Source: a bacterium UBA2214 (GTDB lineage Bacteria; Zhuqueibacterota; Zhuqueibacteria; Residuimicrobiales; Residuimicrobiaceae). Taken from it: a stretch of 26,819 nt of DNA. The stretch lies in assembly GCA_002327255.1 (NCBI GenBank), contig DCUM01000165.1:12520-39338 (forward strand). Direction: 5' to 3'. Under the pieces are notes generated by a model. The model worked only from the letters and a program-made list of their open reading frames with translations, was not told the origin of the DNA and did not search any database. Below, one piece after another: positions 17,101-23,735 of this stretch. Each line of letters starts with the position of its first letter. The stretch's first letter is position 1. A program made the translations under genes and the position numbers.

Positions 17101-17561
17101 GCGATCTCTCCCCAAATGCCAACCATGGCATTCTCGGCAAGCTCAATGAAGTGGAAGATTGCGATCCGCTGTGGGTGCTGAGCGACCGGCCCGTTTCCGG
17201 CACCAGCATGACGGCGCTGCAATACGCCATGATTCCGGCGGAAGAAGAAGCCGGCCTCTATGAAGTCCCGGAAGAGTTCGAGCTGTTGCAGAACTATCCG
17301 AACCCCTTCAACGCCACCACCACCATCATCTATAATGTGCCGAATGCATCGGATCACGCCATCAACGTCAAACTGCAGATATTCGATCTGCAGGGACGGC
17401 TGATCAAGACGCTGTTCGATGGTGTCAGCCAGCCCGGCCGTCATCAGGCCGTCTGGAATGGCTACAACGGCGAAGGCCAGATGACCGCTTCGGGCGTCTA
17501 CTTTTATCGCCTGCAAGCCGGCAATTTCATCGAATCAAAACGCATGATCATGCTCAAGTAA
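14115..17561 (+). CDS. Large T9SS-type secreted protein with LamG, Ig-like and CBM-like domains
   Basis: The product has 1148 residues. ATG 14115 was chosen for AGAAGGAG six bases before it and the signal peptide directly after (KTKIYLLLMLCLLVPAALWA). Order of parts: LamG/concanavalin-like domain (about 23-215, YALSFDGTDDAVIVP ... DEVRIWSVARS ... YRMDEGTGQ); Ig-like unit (to about 330); beta-sandwich like CBM6/CBM35 beginning ITREAESATLYG and ending HTIRFIDREHYTRLDRI (about 338-475); three Ig-like units (about 480-800), the latter two with 'PNGGE.......V TWT' and a proline-rich linker; a second LamG domain (about 800-1010, YALRFDGMNDLVTVP); and a FlgD-like T9SS sorting tail from NYPNPFNATTT to the end. 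It probably binds extracellular polysaccharide or glycoprotein. No glycosidase domain is seen. Confidence 0.9.
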   Translation: MKTKIYLLLMLCLLVPAALWAIGNAGYALSFDGTDDAVIVPDNALLDNLAGDYTIEAWINVNGYTNYDRIADRDGVFAFYLGASNSFGFRGPLGSPELNAPINTVTAGWHHVAVRVVDNAGTYTGTLFYDGAPVASLSDASLNLPANTTPLAIGNRAALDRSFNGTLDEVRIWSVARSNGDIQTNRGVVIPAATAGLLALYRMDEGTGQVVNDLTANNLDGGRGSDAVNPDANDPAWLVSTAPIGFNLLAPNGGVLNAGAAVAVTWAVNPALATVDLLISFDGVKFLVWSAGVANTGTANLIAPAYPTTAAVVKVANPANAAEFDVSDNPITIDMTGFVPAYITREAESATLYGSNMYVLSDGEAFDCKFIFSSKNYVASNYADISFNVPVAGLYVVWARVMGPGGERNSWRVSMNGGPILDYHVPSAGYHWRWDQVSNGPSISTPIDDPVYFYLTAGAHTIRFIDREHYTRLDRITVTNNLNPSLSLPEPNKWIRITDPTDEMYGADKPKLYRNEPYEIKWTSYNIGSTVTIEFSIDEGRTYPYLIARGTANDGSFLWTVPDVITENGVLRISAGNGTDCPMDMSFEELHITNPPPAVVVVAPNGGEVLVAGTTTQVTWTNKYYTGNVTLSYSLNNGATWTVITSNLVNTGAYAWAIPADIASTQCLVKVADATTASPMDVSNAVFTIAAPPPPPAPDGITVSEPNGGEIWEVGTVRAVTWTVDGFDDLVNVYFSSDNGVNWTTLVTDVAATGIYEWTIPNVLSTQCLIKVAESTTATPFDISDAQFSIVAPGSTEPEPDYALRFDGMNDLVTVPNAPSLNVSGSFTIEFWMKTEDPAQKWRRILEKGSWDEYYIAFYGTTGRMCGALRTAIPGGSRMDNILGPSTSLMAANAWIHVAATFDGTTAKMYINGHLESTKAATVSPRSLINDLIIGGAKHAATYEYHYQGVLDELRIWNGARSEAQIVAGMFVQLDGSEAGLAAYYPFNEGSGQVAGDLSPNANHGILGKLNEVEDCDPLWVLSDRPVSGTSMTALQYAMIPAEEEAGLYEVPEEFELLQNYPNPFNATTTIIYNVPNASDHAINVKLQIFDLQGRLIKTLFDGVSQPGRHQAVWNGYNGEGQMTASGVYFYRLQAGNFIESKRMIMLK

Positions 17562-17578
17562 GCTGCCATTAATCACAC

Positions 17579-17618
17579 AAAAAAGCGGCGCGCTCGATGA
17601 GCGCGCCGCTTTTTTTTA
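17579..17618. terminator. Strong bidirectional rho-independent terminator
   Basis: AAAAGCGGCGCGCTC (17581-17595), a GAT loop and GAGCGCGCCGCTTTT (17599-17613) make a perfect stem. A-rich and T-rich flanks extend the pairing and give a T-run in both directions. It starts 18 bases after the LamG gene's stop. In the other direction it can end the leftward diguanylate cyclase transcript, whose stop is at 17756. Confidence 0.95.
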
Positions 17619-17755
17619 TCTCCGCCGAATGATCCAATCTCAGGAAGTAGCCAATACCGGGATAGACAGCCCTAATACGAATAAGAATATTCCGATAGAT
17701 TGCTCGATTTTTTACACCCTGGTTTGCACCCCGCTCCCCCAAATATCAAAGACCA

Positions 17756-18862
17756 TCATTCATCAGCCCCGTTTTCCTGGTCGTCTGTGAGGTTTTTGCA
17801 TTGCTCAGGCGCATTGACGTGGCTGGCGCAACAGGTGCGATTTCGCCCGCTTTTTTTGGCCGCATAGAGCGCTTTATCGGCCCATTGCAAAACAGTCTGT
17901 TCATCGTCTCCGCTCTCGGGAAAAGCGGCGACACCGATGGAGATGGAAATACGCCCCACTCTCGTGCTGTCTCCCGCCGGAAAGGGTTCCGCCCATATCG
18001 CCAGTCGCAATTTTTCCGCGACCAGCAGCGCGTGGTCGAGATCGCTCTCGGGTAACAGCACCACAAACTCCTCCCCCCCGTAGCGGCACAAAACATCCGA
18101 TTGGCGCAGATTGGTTTTCAAAACAAAGGCCACGATCTGCAGGGCCTGATCACCGGCCAAATGACCATGGGTGTCGTTAAAGGATTTGAAATCATCGAGA
18201 TCAAGCATCAGCACCGCCAGGGCACGACGGTAGCGCTGGGCGCGTTTCAATTCATCGGCATAACGCTGTTCGAAATAGCGGCGATTCCAGATTTCCGTCA
18301 ACGCATCAGTCAATGCCAGCGCCTGGGCCTGTTTGATGCGCATAAGCGCGAGCAGATGGGCGCTGAATATATCCATCATCTCTTGTAAAAGCTGCTTTTC
18401 ATCGGACGTGAAGGAATTCGCATGGCGCCGTAACAGGGAAATCCATCCCAACGGTTCGCTGGCCTCGGTCGCGATCATCAAATCAAATCGGGCCTGATAG
18501 GGTAAAGGCAGGGCAGGTGCTTTCTCCGCGGCGGAGAATTGAATCGACTCCGGGGCACTGGTTACAACAGGCACCATGGTATGCAGCGCGGATGGTGAGG
18601 CCACCGAGAGCCGCCATGTGCCATGTTCCTGAAGCCACACCACCAATCCATCGGCGGTAAAATGGCGGCGCAGGAAGGGGCCGATGACGCCGATGCCACT
18701 CTCCAGACCATCCAAACGGCTCAAGACATGGGCCCAGGCGACGAGTATCTGCAAGGCGGGGACCCGCTCCGGCAAGTGATTCGCACCCTGTAGATACAAT
18801 GAGCGTGAATTGGTTCCTGATTTCACTTTTGCTTCTGCCACTGCAGCCAAATCTCCCTTCAT
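17756..18862 (-). CDS. GGDEF diguanylate cyclase with GAF-like sensor
   Basis: Makes cyclic di-GMP from two GTP. From ATG 18862 it has 368 residues, chosen because GGGAGG lies seven bases upstream; ATG 18877 and in-frame repeat-borne ATGs to 18982 are alternatives. Residues about 30-180 look like a GAF-type sensor, ending in a helix (LLQEMMDIFSAHLLALMRI). The GGDEF domain runs from LTDALTEIWNRRYF (about 184) to ADKALYAAKKSGRN. The active loop is GGEEF (262-266) and the inhibitory RxxD site is RQSD (253-256), so the domain should be active and feedback-inhibited. No membrane segment is seen. The start overlaps the stop of an upstream ORF (ATGA) that runs through four 31-bp repeats, which suggests translational coupling. 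Confidence 0.92.
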   Translation of the reverse strand: MKGDLAAVAEAKVKSGTNSRSLYLQGANHLPERVPALQILVAWAHVLSRLDGLESGIGVIGPFLRRHFTADGLVVWLQEHGTWRLSVASPSALHTMVPVVTSAPESIQFSAAEKAPALPLPYQARFDLMIATEASEPLGWISLLRRHANSFTSDEKQLLQEMMDIFSAHLLALMRIKQAQALALTDALTEIWNRRYFEQRYADELKRAQRYRRALAVLMLDLDDFKSFNDTHGHLAGDQALQIVAFVLKTNLRQSDVLCRYGGEEFVVLLPESDLDHALLVAEKLRLAIWAEPFPAGDSTRVGRISISIGVAAFPESGDDEQTVLQWADKALYAAKKSGRNRTCCASHVNAPEQCKNLTDDQENGADE

Positions 18863-19086
18863 AGACTGCCCTCCCATAACATCCCCACCTGACCACCTCT
18901 GGTCCGGCAGCGGCGCTGAATTTCCACACGTTGAGGGAGCGTACCTTCCATCCCCCATCCGTTGAGGGAGCGTACTTTCCATCCCCCATTCGTTGAGGAA
19001 GCGTACTTTCCATCCCCCATTCGTTGAGGGAGCGTACCTTCCATGCCCCCTTTTTCTATTGCAAAAATGGTGCCTGGGATATGCAC
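18859..19086 (-). CDS. Upstream ORF through the tandem repeat, coupled to the cyclase start
   Basis: From GTG 19086 (or ATG 19044) a frame of up to 75 codons reads through all four 31-bp repeats and stops at TGA 18861-18859. This overlaps the cyclase ATG as ATGA. Because 31 is not a multiple of three, the repeat is translated in successive frames (EGTLPQR, GDGKYASST, GWKVRSLN). There is no good ribosome site, so translation is unproven. Its value is the geometry: a change in copy number would redirect this frame. Confidence 0.35.
   Translation of the reverse strand: MHIPGTIFAIEKGGMEGTLPQRMGDGKYASSTNGGWKVRSLNGWGMEGTLPQRVEIQRRCRTRGGQVGMLWEGSL
18930..19053. repeat. Four tandem 31-bp repeats
   Basis: Units begin GTTGAGGRAGCGTACYTTCC at 18930, 18961, 18992 and 19023, each exactly 31 bases apart and nearly identical. 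The last unit degrades after GCCCCC near 19050. There are no spacers between units. On the minus strand each unit carries GGGGGATGGAA, that is an ATG just after a G-run. It lies between the cyclase start and an AT-rich, promoter-like stretch near 19090-19130. Confidence 0.95.
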
Positions 19087-19268
19087 AGAAGTTGTTCAGG
19101 AAATAATATAGTTATAAGAGGTGATAAATGAGTGGTGGTTGAAGATCAGCCAATGTGAAGCGGATTCGGACAGCCCGATACACGGCACCCGTCACACGCC
19201 GGGAAGGGAAAAAACTGATCAGGCGCAAAAGATCGTAACGACGCGACGGCGAAAAACGCTTTTGGTAT

Positions 19269-19811
19269 TTATGATGGGCGGTCGCCTTTGCCCAGATACG
19301 CCAATAAAATCCCCGGATAGCGTTCGATATTCTCGCCTTCGGGGCGGACGAGAAAATTATAGAGTTCCGATCGTTCGGCATGCGAAAACCCGACCCGTAC
19401 TTTGGCGCCGCTCTCGACGGTCACCGCCATACAAAATAAATGCGCGGAGACATTCAGATCGATGGCAACATCAAAGGATTCGGCAAAGAGACGACTCTTC
19501 AACGCTTTGGCCGGTCTGCCAACACGGTCCACATCTCCCGGGCCCCAGACAACCACTTCAAAACCGAGCGTCAAATTGGCCGGCACCGCTATGGCTTGCG
19601 GATGCAGCAGCGTGATGTGCGCCTTGGGAAAACTGTGACGGAATAACGTAATGGCGTGTGCCATGCTTTTAAACTCGATGGCAGAAACCGGCATGCAAAT
19701 CAGCACACGATTGGCATCCTTGAAGTGGTCGCCGAAGGAAAGCGGACTATTCTGCCGCTGTGCTTTTGCGCGCAACTGCCTGAGGGCGATATTTTCCAGT
19801 AAATTTTTCAT
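19269..19811 (-). CDS. Short protein resembling the N-terminal half of GT9 glycosyltransferases
   Basis: From ATG 19811 it has 180 residues; the ATG at 19847 would place the start at or before the predicted transcription start. The pattern is Rossmann-like: ANRVLICMPVSAIEFKSMAHAITLFRHSFPKAHITLL, then FDVAIDLNVSAHLFCMAVTVESGAKVRVGF and a C-terminal YNFLVRPEG. This resembles the acceptor half of heptosyltransferase-type (GT9) enzymes, but the C-terminal nucleotide-sugar half is absent, so it is either a partner subunit or a distinct small family. No signal peptide. It follows the HhH barrel gene with its own promoter-like element. Confidence 0.55.
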   Translation of the reverse strand: MKNLLENIALRQLRAKAQRQNSPLSFGDHFKDANRVLICMPVSAIEFKSMAHAITLFRHSFPKAHITLLHPQAIAVPANLTLGFEVVVWGPGDVDRVGRPAKALKSRLFAESFDVAIDLNVSAHLFCMAVTVESGAKVRVGFSHAERSELYNFLVRPEGENIERYPGILLAYLGKGDRPS

Positions 19812-19849
19812 AATCCCATTCTTGACAGATTGAATGATTGGCTGCATGC

Positions 19850-19878
19850 AATTTACTAAATAATATCGCCCAGGTCAA
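19850..19878 (-). promoter_or_regulatory. Candidate promoter for the GT9-like gene
   Basis: On the minus strand TTGACC (19878-19873) is followed by 17 bases and TAAATT (19855-19850). The predicted start is near 19843, 32 bases before ATG 19811. The -35 is strong and the -10 moderate. Confidence 0.45.
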
Positions 19879-19885
19879 CAGCTAA

Positions 19886-21886
19886 TTAACGCCCGCCCAA
19901 GCGCCAATCGATTTGCAGGCCGACCTCACGTCTTATGGGAGCGGAAATTTCATCCCAGCCCGACGAGATCGTATCGGCATGATCGTAGCGGGTCGACTCC
20001 CAACGCCCTGACACCTGAATAGACGGCGACAATTGATAGCGCAGCAGTGCAAACAACCGCGTCCCCCTGCCATACAACATCGCCAGGGTATAAGCGCCCG
20101 GCAGATCATTTTCATAGACGTAGAGCCGATTGACATAAGCCAGTGCATCGAATAGTGTCAACCGCAAGACCATGGTCAGTTTGCGGGGCAGCGCGAGATT
20201 CATCTGCTGATAAAGCAGCCAGCCCGTGCTGTCAGCCAGGCTCAGCGCTGGCAGGCCGGCAGCGGTGGTTTGGAGGAAGCGGTTTTCAACGCGCGTCCGG
20301 AAAATCAGTCTGGAATGCGCCTGCCATTCCCAATTCCCCGTCACAGCCCATTGATGCTGGCGCCCCCAGCGTTTGACGCTGTTGTTCCAGGCATCCTGAC
20401 AGGTTTTGGCCACCTCCTGGCCGATGAAACGCAAACGATAAAACCCCGTCACGGCGGAAAACGGTGCGTGTTGGAAAATGACGCCCGCTTCCTGCCGGGG
20501 CGCCGACGGCAGAGGTGTGCGCGACGCAGGCCAGAGCGCACGGCTGAATCGATAATAAAAAGAGAGCCTGATAGCGGGGCGCTTGCGCCACTGCCAGGCA
20601 ACTCCCCAGCCCGTCTCCGCTTTTCGCTCCGGAGTCGTGGCACCCGGGATGGGCTGATAGGCGGGTTCCTGGCGGTATTGCTGAATGAGCAACTCCACCG
20701 CAGCCAAACGCAGCAAGAGTCCCATGTCATAAGCACGACCGCGATTGCGGCTGACGGCAAACTCGGAAAAACAGTGAAAACCGTGCTGCTGCGCCTCGAG
20801 ATAGAGACTGGCATTCCCGTTCAGATCGCCGTGAAAAACGTGACGATCCAGGTTTTCACCGCTGAACCGGAAGGCGGGTGCATAATGCGCCTGATGCCAG
20901 GCGATGCCCGCGTTGAAATGCGCACCGGGACGCCAGGAAACGACTGTTCCGCAGGTATTGGCGCCGAGCACCTGCCGACGCCCCCTCTCTGCGGGCGTAC
21001 GATGCAAACCGGACCACTGTATGGTGGTTACATATCCATCCTGCTGCGTTGCATCCCAGCGCGGCTGACGGGCAAAGGCGATGGCGCTCCAGGCGCCAGC
21101 GCACCAGCGCAGGGCCAGGCCATTGCCCTGGCCATTTTCAGCCGCCGTCAAAGCGGGCCGGAGCAAAACCGGTTTTGGACGCGCCTCTTCGATGGGATCG
21201 TAGCCGCTGCCCCAACCATCATGCCGTGGAAATACCAGACCCCGTCCAAAGTGCACACCATAATGACCGCCTATCATCTCTCCCCGGGCGCGGGCAAATT
21301 TCCATTGCAGATAGGCGCGCCCGAGATCCACCCTTCCGGTCTCGCCGGCATCCTTTTCCAGCAGTACACCGGCAGCGCAGTGGGTGCCATAGGTCCACTG
21401 CAGACGCTGATAATGATGCCGTGGCGTTCCGGGATAGACCCCCTCTTCATAGCCCCGGGAACGGGGCAGCCACTGCCAGCGGTGACGCCCCTGCAGCGTG
21501 TAGGCCGCCGCCGCTTTCTCTTTGCGGCAGGTGATGAAGGGAGCGATTTGCGCATGCAGCGACGGCGTCATTCCGGGCACTGCCAGCAGATCAGCGGTCG
21601 ATGCGTATCCGTCGGATCTTTTTTTCTTGTGATTCACCATGGCAGCAGCCAGCGTTTCGTCAATCCACGGCAGCGCAAGCCACTCTTCCAGCCTGGCGCT
21701 GTTGATCTCGAGCGGATGGGCCTGGCGCCAGTCCAGATACTCCTGAAGCAAGGCCAATTGCTCGAGGCCGGCGTCATCGGGTTGCAGAGGCTCGCCCTGC
21801 CATTGCTGACTGAACAGGGCTGATGGCACCGACCATTGCAGAAACACGTAAAGTATCGTCAGAGATGAAACAACATATTTCGCCAT
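19886..21886 (-). CDS. Outer-membrane beta-barrel with N-terminal helix-hairpin-helix domain
   Basis: The product has 666 residues from ATG 21886, with GAAGGTGG directly upstream; the frame is open to 22018 but would overlap the preceding gene. A signal peptide (KYVVSSLTILYVFLQWSVPSALFS) is followed by a helical segment and a ComEA-like double HhH motif at about 65-118 (LEEWLALPWIDETLAAAMV ... STADLLAVPGMTPSLHAQI). The rest, about 125-666, is alternating-strand, aromatic-rich barrel sequence. HhH modules usually bind DNA without sequence preference, but in FCB-group barrel proteins their partner is unknown. The gene begins 38 bases after the PorV/PorQ-like gene and is probably translated from the same message. 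Confidence 0.75.
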   Translation of the reverse strand: MAKYVVSSLTILYVFLQWSVPSALFSQQWQGEPLQPDDAGLEQLALLQEYLDWRQAHPLEINSARLEEWLALPWIDETLAAAMVNHKKKRSDGYASTADLLAVPGMTPSLHAQIAPFITCRKEKAAAAYTLQGRHRWQWLPRSRGYEEGVYPGTPRHHYQRLQWTYGTHCAAGVLLEKDAGETGRVDLGRAYLQWKFARARGEMIGGHYGVHFGRGLVFPRHDGWGSGYDPIEEARPKPVLLRPALTAAENGQGNGLALRWCAGAWSAIAFARQPRWDATQQDGYVTTIQWSGLHRTPAERGRRQVLGANTCGTVVSWRPGAHFNAGIAWHQAHYAPAFRFSGENLDRHVFHGDLNGNASLYLEAQQHGFHCFSEFAVSRNRGRAYDMGLLLRLAAVELLIQQYRQEPAYQPIPGATTPERKAETGWGVAWQWRKRPAIRLSFYYRFSRALWPASRTPLPSAPRQEAGVIFQHAPFSAVTGFYRLRFIGQEVAKTCQDAWNNSVKRWGRQHQWAVTGNWEWQAHSRLIFRTRVENRFLQTTAAGLPALSLADSTGWLLYQQMNLALPRKLTMVLRLTLFDALAYVNRLYVYENDLPGAYTLAMLYGRGTRLFALLRYQLSPSIQVSGRWESTRYDHADTISSGWDEISAPIRREVGLQIDWRLGGR

Positions 21887-21924
21887 GCCACCTTCTTCCG
21901 GGCGCCTGTCGGCCCGGGTCCGCT

Positions 21925-22860
21925 TCAATGTCCTGAAAAATGCAGGGAAAACTGCTGCGTCAGCCCCAGACAGGGATGCGTCATGACGGCATAGTCCAGG
22001 GTGACCAGGGGACAGCATACGCCGAATCCGGCTGCCAGACGCAGTGAAGCCGTCGTAAAACCGGCCCGCAGGAGCAAATATTTGCCGGCTGCATATTCCA
22101 CGCCGTGACGGAATTCAAAGGGAGCGCGTGCCTCTTTATACATATCGAAGCAGAACCTGAGCGTACCGGGCCCTTGCGCGGAAATGCCGCATTGCAGCGA
22201 CTGCGGCAACGGTTCCTCACAGCGTCCGAGTGTGGCCGCAGTGATATTTTTGATGGCAAATCCATAGTGCACACGCGAAGACCATCTTCCCACCGCGCCC
22301 ACATCGATCATGGTACTGCCGGCACTGCCGTATCGTTGGATCTGCAGATGGGCATAGCGCAGCGTGACGCCAAGGTCAAGGACGGAATCGATCCGAAACG
22401 CGGCAGCGGCAGCGAAACAGGTTTCCGAATAGAGTTCACTCCCCAGGCGCTGCAGCGCTGCTCCCGCCCCCCCTGTTTTCCAGGGGTGACCAAAGTTGAG
22501 GTGATACAGCGGCAGTTCGCGCATTGAAAATAACTGCATGTGTGAGAGCGACAGCTGCGATCCACGCTGCTGCGTGAGAAAAGCGGGATTGTGGAGAAAG
22601 AGGCTCCGGGGATCGGCGTCGGCGATCCCGCTGCCGGCCATGGAGTGCCAGCGGGCGCCGACGGGATACGCCTCAAAGCTCGCCCAAACGGGATCAAACC
22701 GGAAAATGAATAACAGCAAACCCAGGGAACGAAAAACGCCTGGCGCGCGTTTATGCAGGTGAGAAAAAGACTTGCTAAAGTCGGATATTTGTTGAATATT
22801 GTTGCATAACTGCCCTTGGCAGAATTCCCAAAAGCATGATTCTTTGATGGAGTTTCTCAT
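21925..22860 (-). CDS. PorV/PorQ-like outer-membrane beta-barrel protein (T9SS-associated family)
   Basis: Barrel of the UPF0164/PorV-PorQ type: after the hydrophobic FRSLGLLLFIF segment, the mature start reads SFEAYPVGARWHSMAGSG-IADADPRSLFLHNPAFL. This matches the family pattern 'GAR..AMGGA..A..DD..A...NPA.L'. Strands continue to the end. In T9SS, PorV shuttles cargo to the sortase and PorQ is a related shell component; which one this matches is not resolved. The start is uncertain. ATG 22860 has GAGGGAAG upstream and gives 311 residues, but places about 45 residues before the signal segment and overlaps the divergent gene's start codon. A non-ATG start near 22750 is possible. An operon with the HhH barrel is likely. 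Confidence 0.7.
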   Translation of the reverse strand: MRNSIKESCFWEFCQGQLCNNIQQISDFSKSFSHLHKRAPGVFRSLGLLLFIFRFDPVWASFEAYPVGARWHSMAGSGIADADPRSLFLHNPAFLTQQRGSQLSLSHMQLFSMRELPLYHLNFGHPWKTGGAGAALQRLGSELYSETCFAAAAAFRIDSVLDLGVTLRYAHLQIQRYGSAGSTMIDVGAVGRWSSRVHYGFAIKNITAATLGRCEEPLPQSLQCGISAQGPGTLRFCFDMYKEARAPFEFRHGVEYAAGKYLLLRAGFTTASLRLAAGFGVCCPLVTLDYAVMTHPCLGLTQQFSLHFSGH

Positions 22861-23728
22861 GACGGCTTCCCTCTTCAAACCAGTCACCGCTGGACGGCTG
22901 GCGCTTCTCGCGTTGCTGCTGTTGGCGCAGACCGCAACGGCACAGCAAATCGAGGCCAAAATCACCATGGATGTACGCACCCTGCCCATAGAACGGCAGC
23001 AGAAACTGCGCGATTTCGCCGAAAAAGTGGAAAACTATATCAATTCCCATCAGTGGAACAACGATCCGTGGCGGACCGTTATCTATCTTACCATGAATAT
23101 CATCCTTGAGGATATGACTACCAGCGCCGAAGAACGGTTCAAGGGCCAACTGTTGCTGTCGAACAGCTATGATTGTCAATTCTCCGACAAACGCTGGCGT
23201 TTTGCCTACGACAGCGGTGAGCCCCTGGTTCACGATGAGAACATGACGAATTCGTTTACGAACATGCTGGATTTTTATATCAATCTGGTCCTGGGCGTGG
23301 AATTTGACAAGTGGTCGACTCTCGGGGGAACGGAATATTATGTAAAAGCAAGAAACATCGCGGAGCAGAGCAAATTTGGACTTGGACGATTCATCGAGGG
23401 GTGGGATCGCCGGCTGGATCTGGCGGTCTATCTACTCAGCGATGAGCATAAACCCTTTCGTGAAATGTGCGACTATTACTATTACGGCTTATCTCTGGTG
23501 AAACAGGACAATGCCAAGGTACGGCAATATGTCGCCATCGCCATTGACATGCTCGATAAAATTCTCTCCAAAAACCCTGAAAATGAGTATGCCAAAAATT
23601 TTATCGAGGCCCATTACATCGAAATGGTCGATATTTACCGCCGTGCCGAGAACAAGGAGCCCCTGCGCACGCTGATGGTCATCGATCCCAAACACGCCGA
23701 TATTTACTGTGATATCCTGGAAAAATAG
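22859..23728 (+). CDS. porD: DUF4835 / PorD-like T9SS accessory protein
   Basis: The product has 289 residues from ATG 22859, with GGAG seven bases upstream; ATG 22847 is also in frame. A signal peptide (LALLALLLLAQTATAQQ) precedes a globular chain. Family-type landmarks are VENYINSHQWNNDPW near residue 55, LLLSNSYDCQFSDK, the conserved NMLDFYINLVLGVEFDKWSTLGGTEYY in pattern, GWDRRLDLAVYLLSD, FREMCDYYYYGL and FIEAHYIEMVDIYR. DUF4835 proteins of Bacteroidetes are labelled PorD and linked with type IX secretion; that label is recalled knowledge and the molecular role is unclear. Divergent from the PorV/PorQ-like gene, and tail-to-tail (7 bases apart) with the RNase gene. Confidence 0.78.
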   Translation: MTASLFKPVTAGRLALLALLLLAQTATAQQIEAKITMDVRTLPIERQQKLRDFAEKVENYINSHQWNNDPWRTVIYLTMNIILEDMTTSAEERFKGQLLLSNSYDCQFSDKRWRFAYDSGEPLVHDENMTNSFTNMLDFYINLVLGVEFDKWSTLGGTEYYVKARNIAEQSKFGLGRFIEGWDRRLDLAVYLLSDEHKPFREMCDYYYYGLSLVKQDNAKVRQYVAIAIDMLDKILSKNPENEYAKNFIEAHYIEMVDIYRRAENKEPLRTLMVIDPKHADIYCDILEK

Positions 23729-23735
23729 CACACGC

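Noticed and set aside
18930..19053. Possible CRISPR array (31-bp repeats)
   Set aside because: The units are directly adjacent with no spacers and no cas genes nearby; this is a tandem minisatellite.
20270..21823. 517-codon open frame on the plus strand
   Set aside because: It is antisense to the HhH barrel gene, which has a signal peptide, HhH motifs and a ribosome site; the plus frame has none of these.
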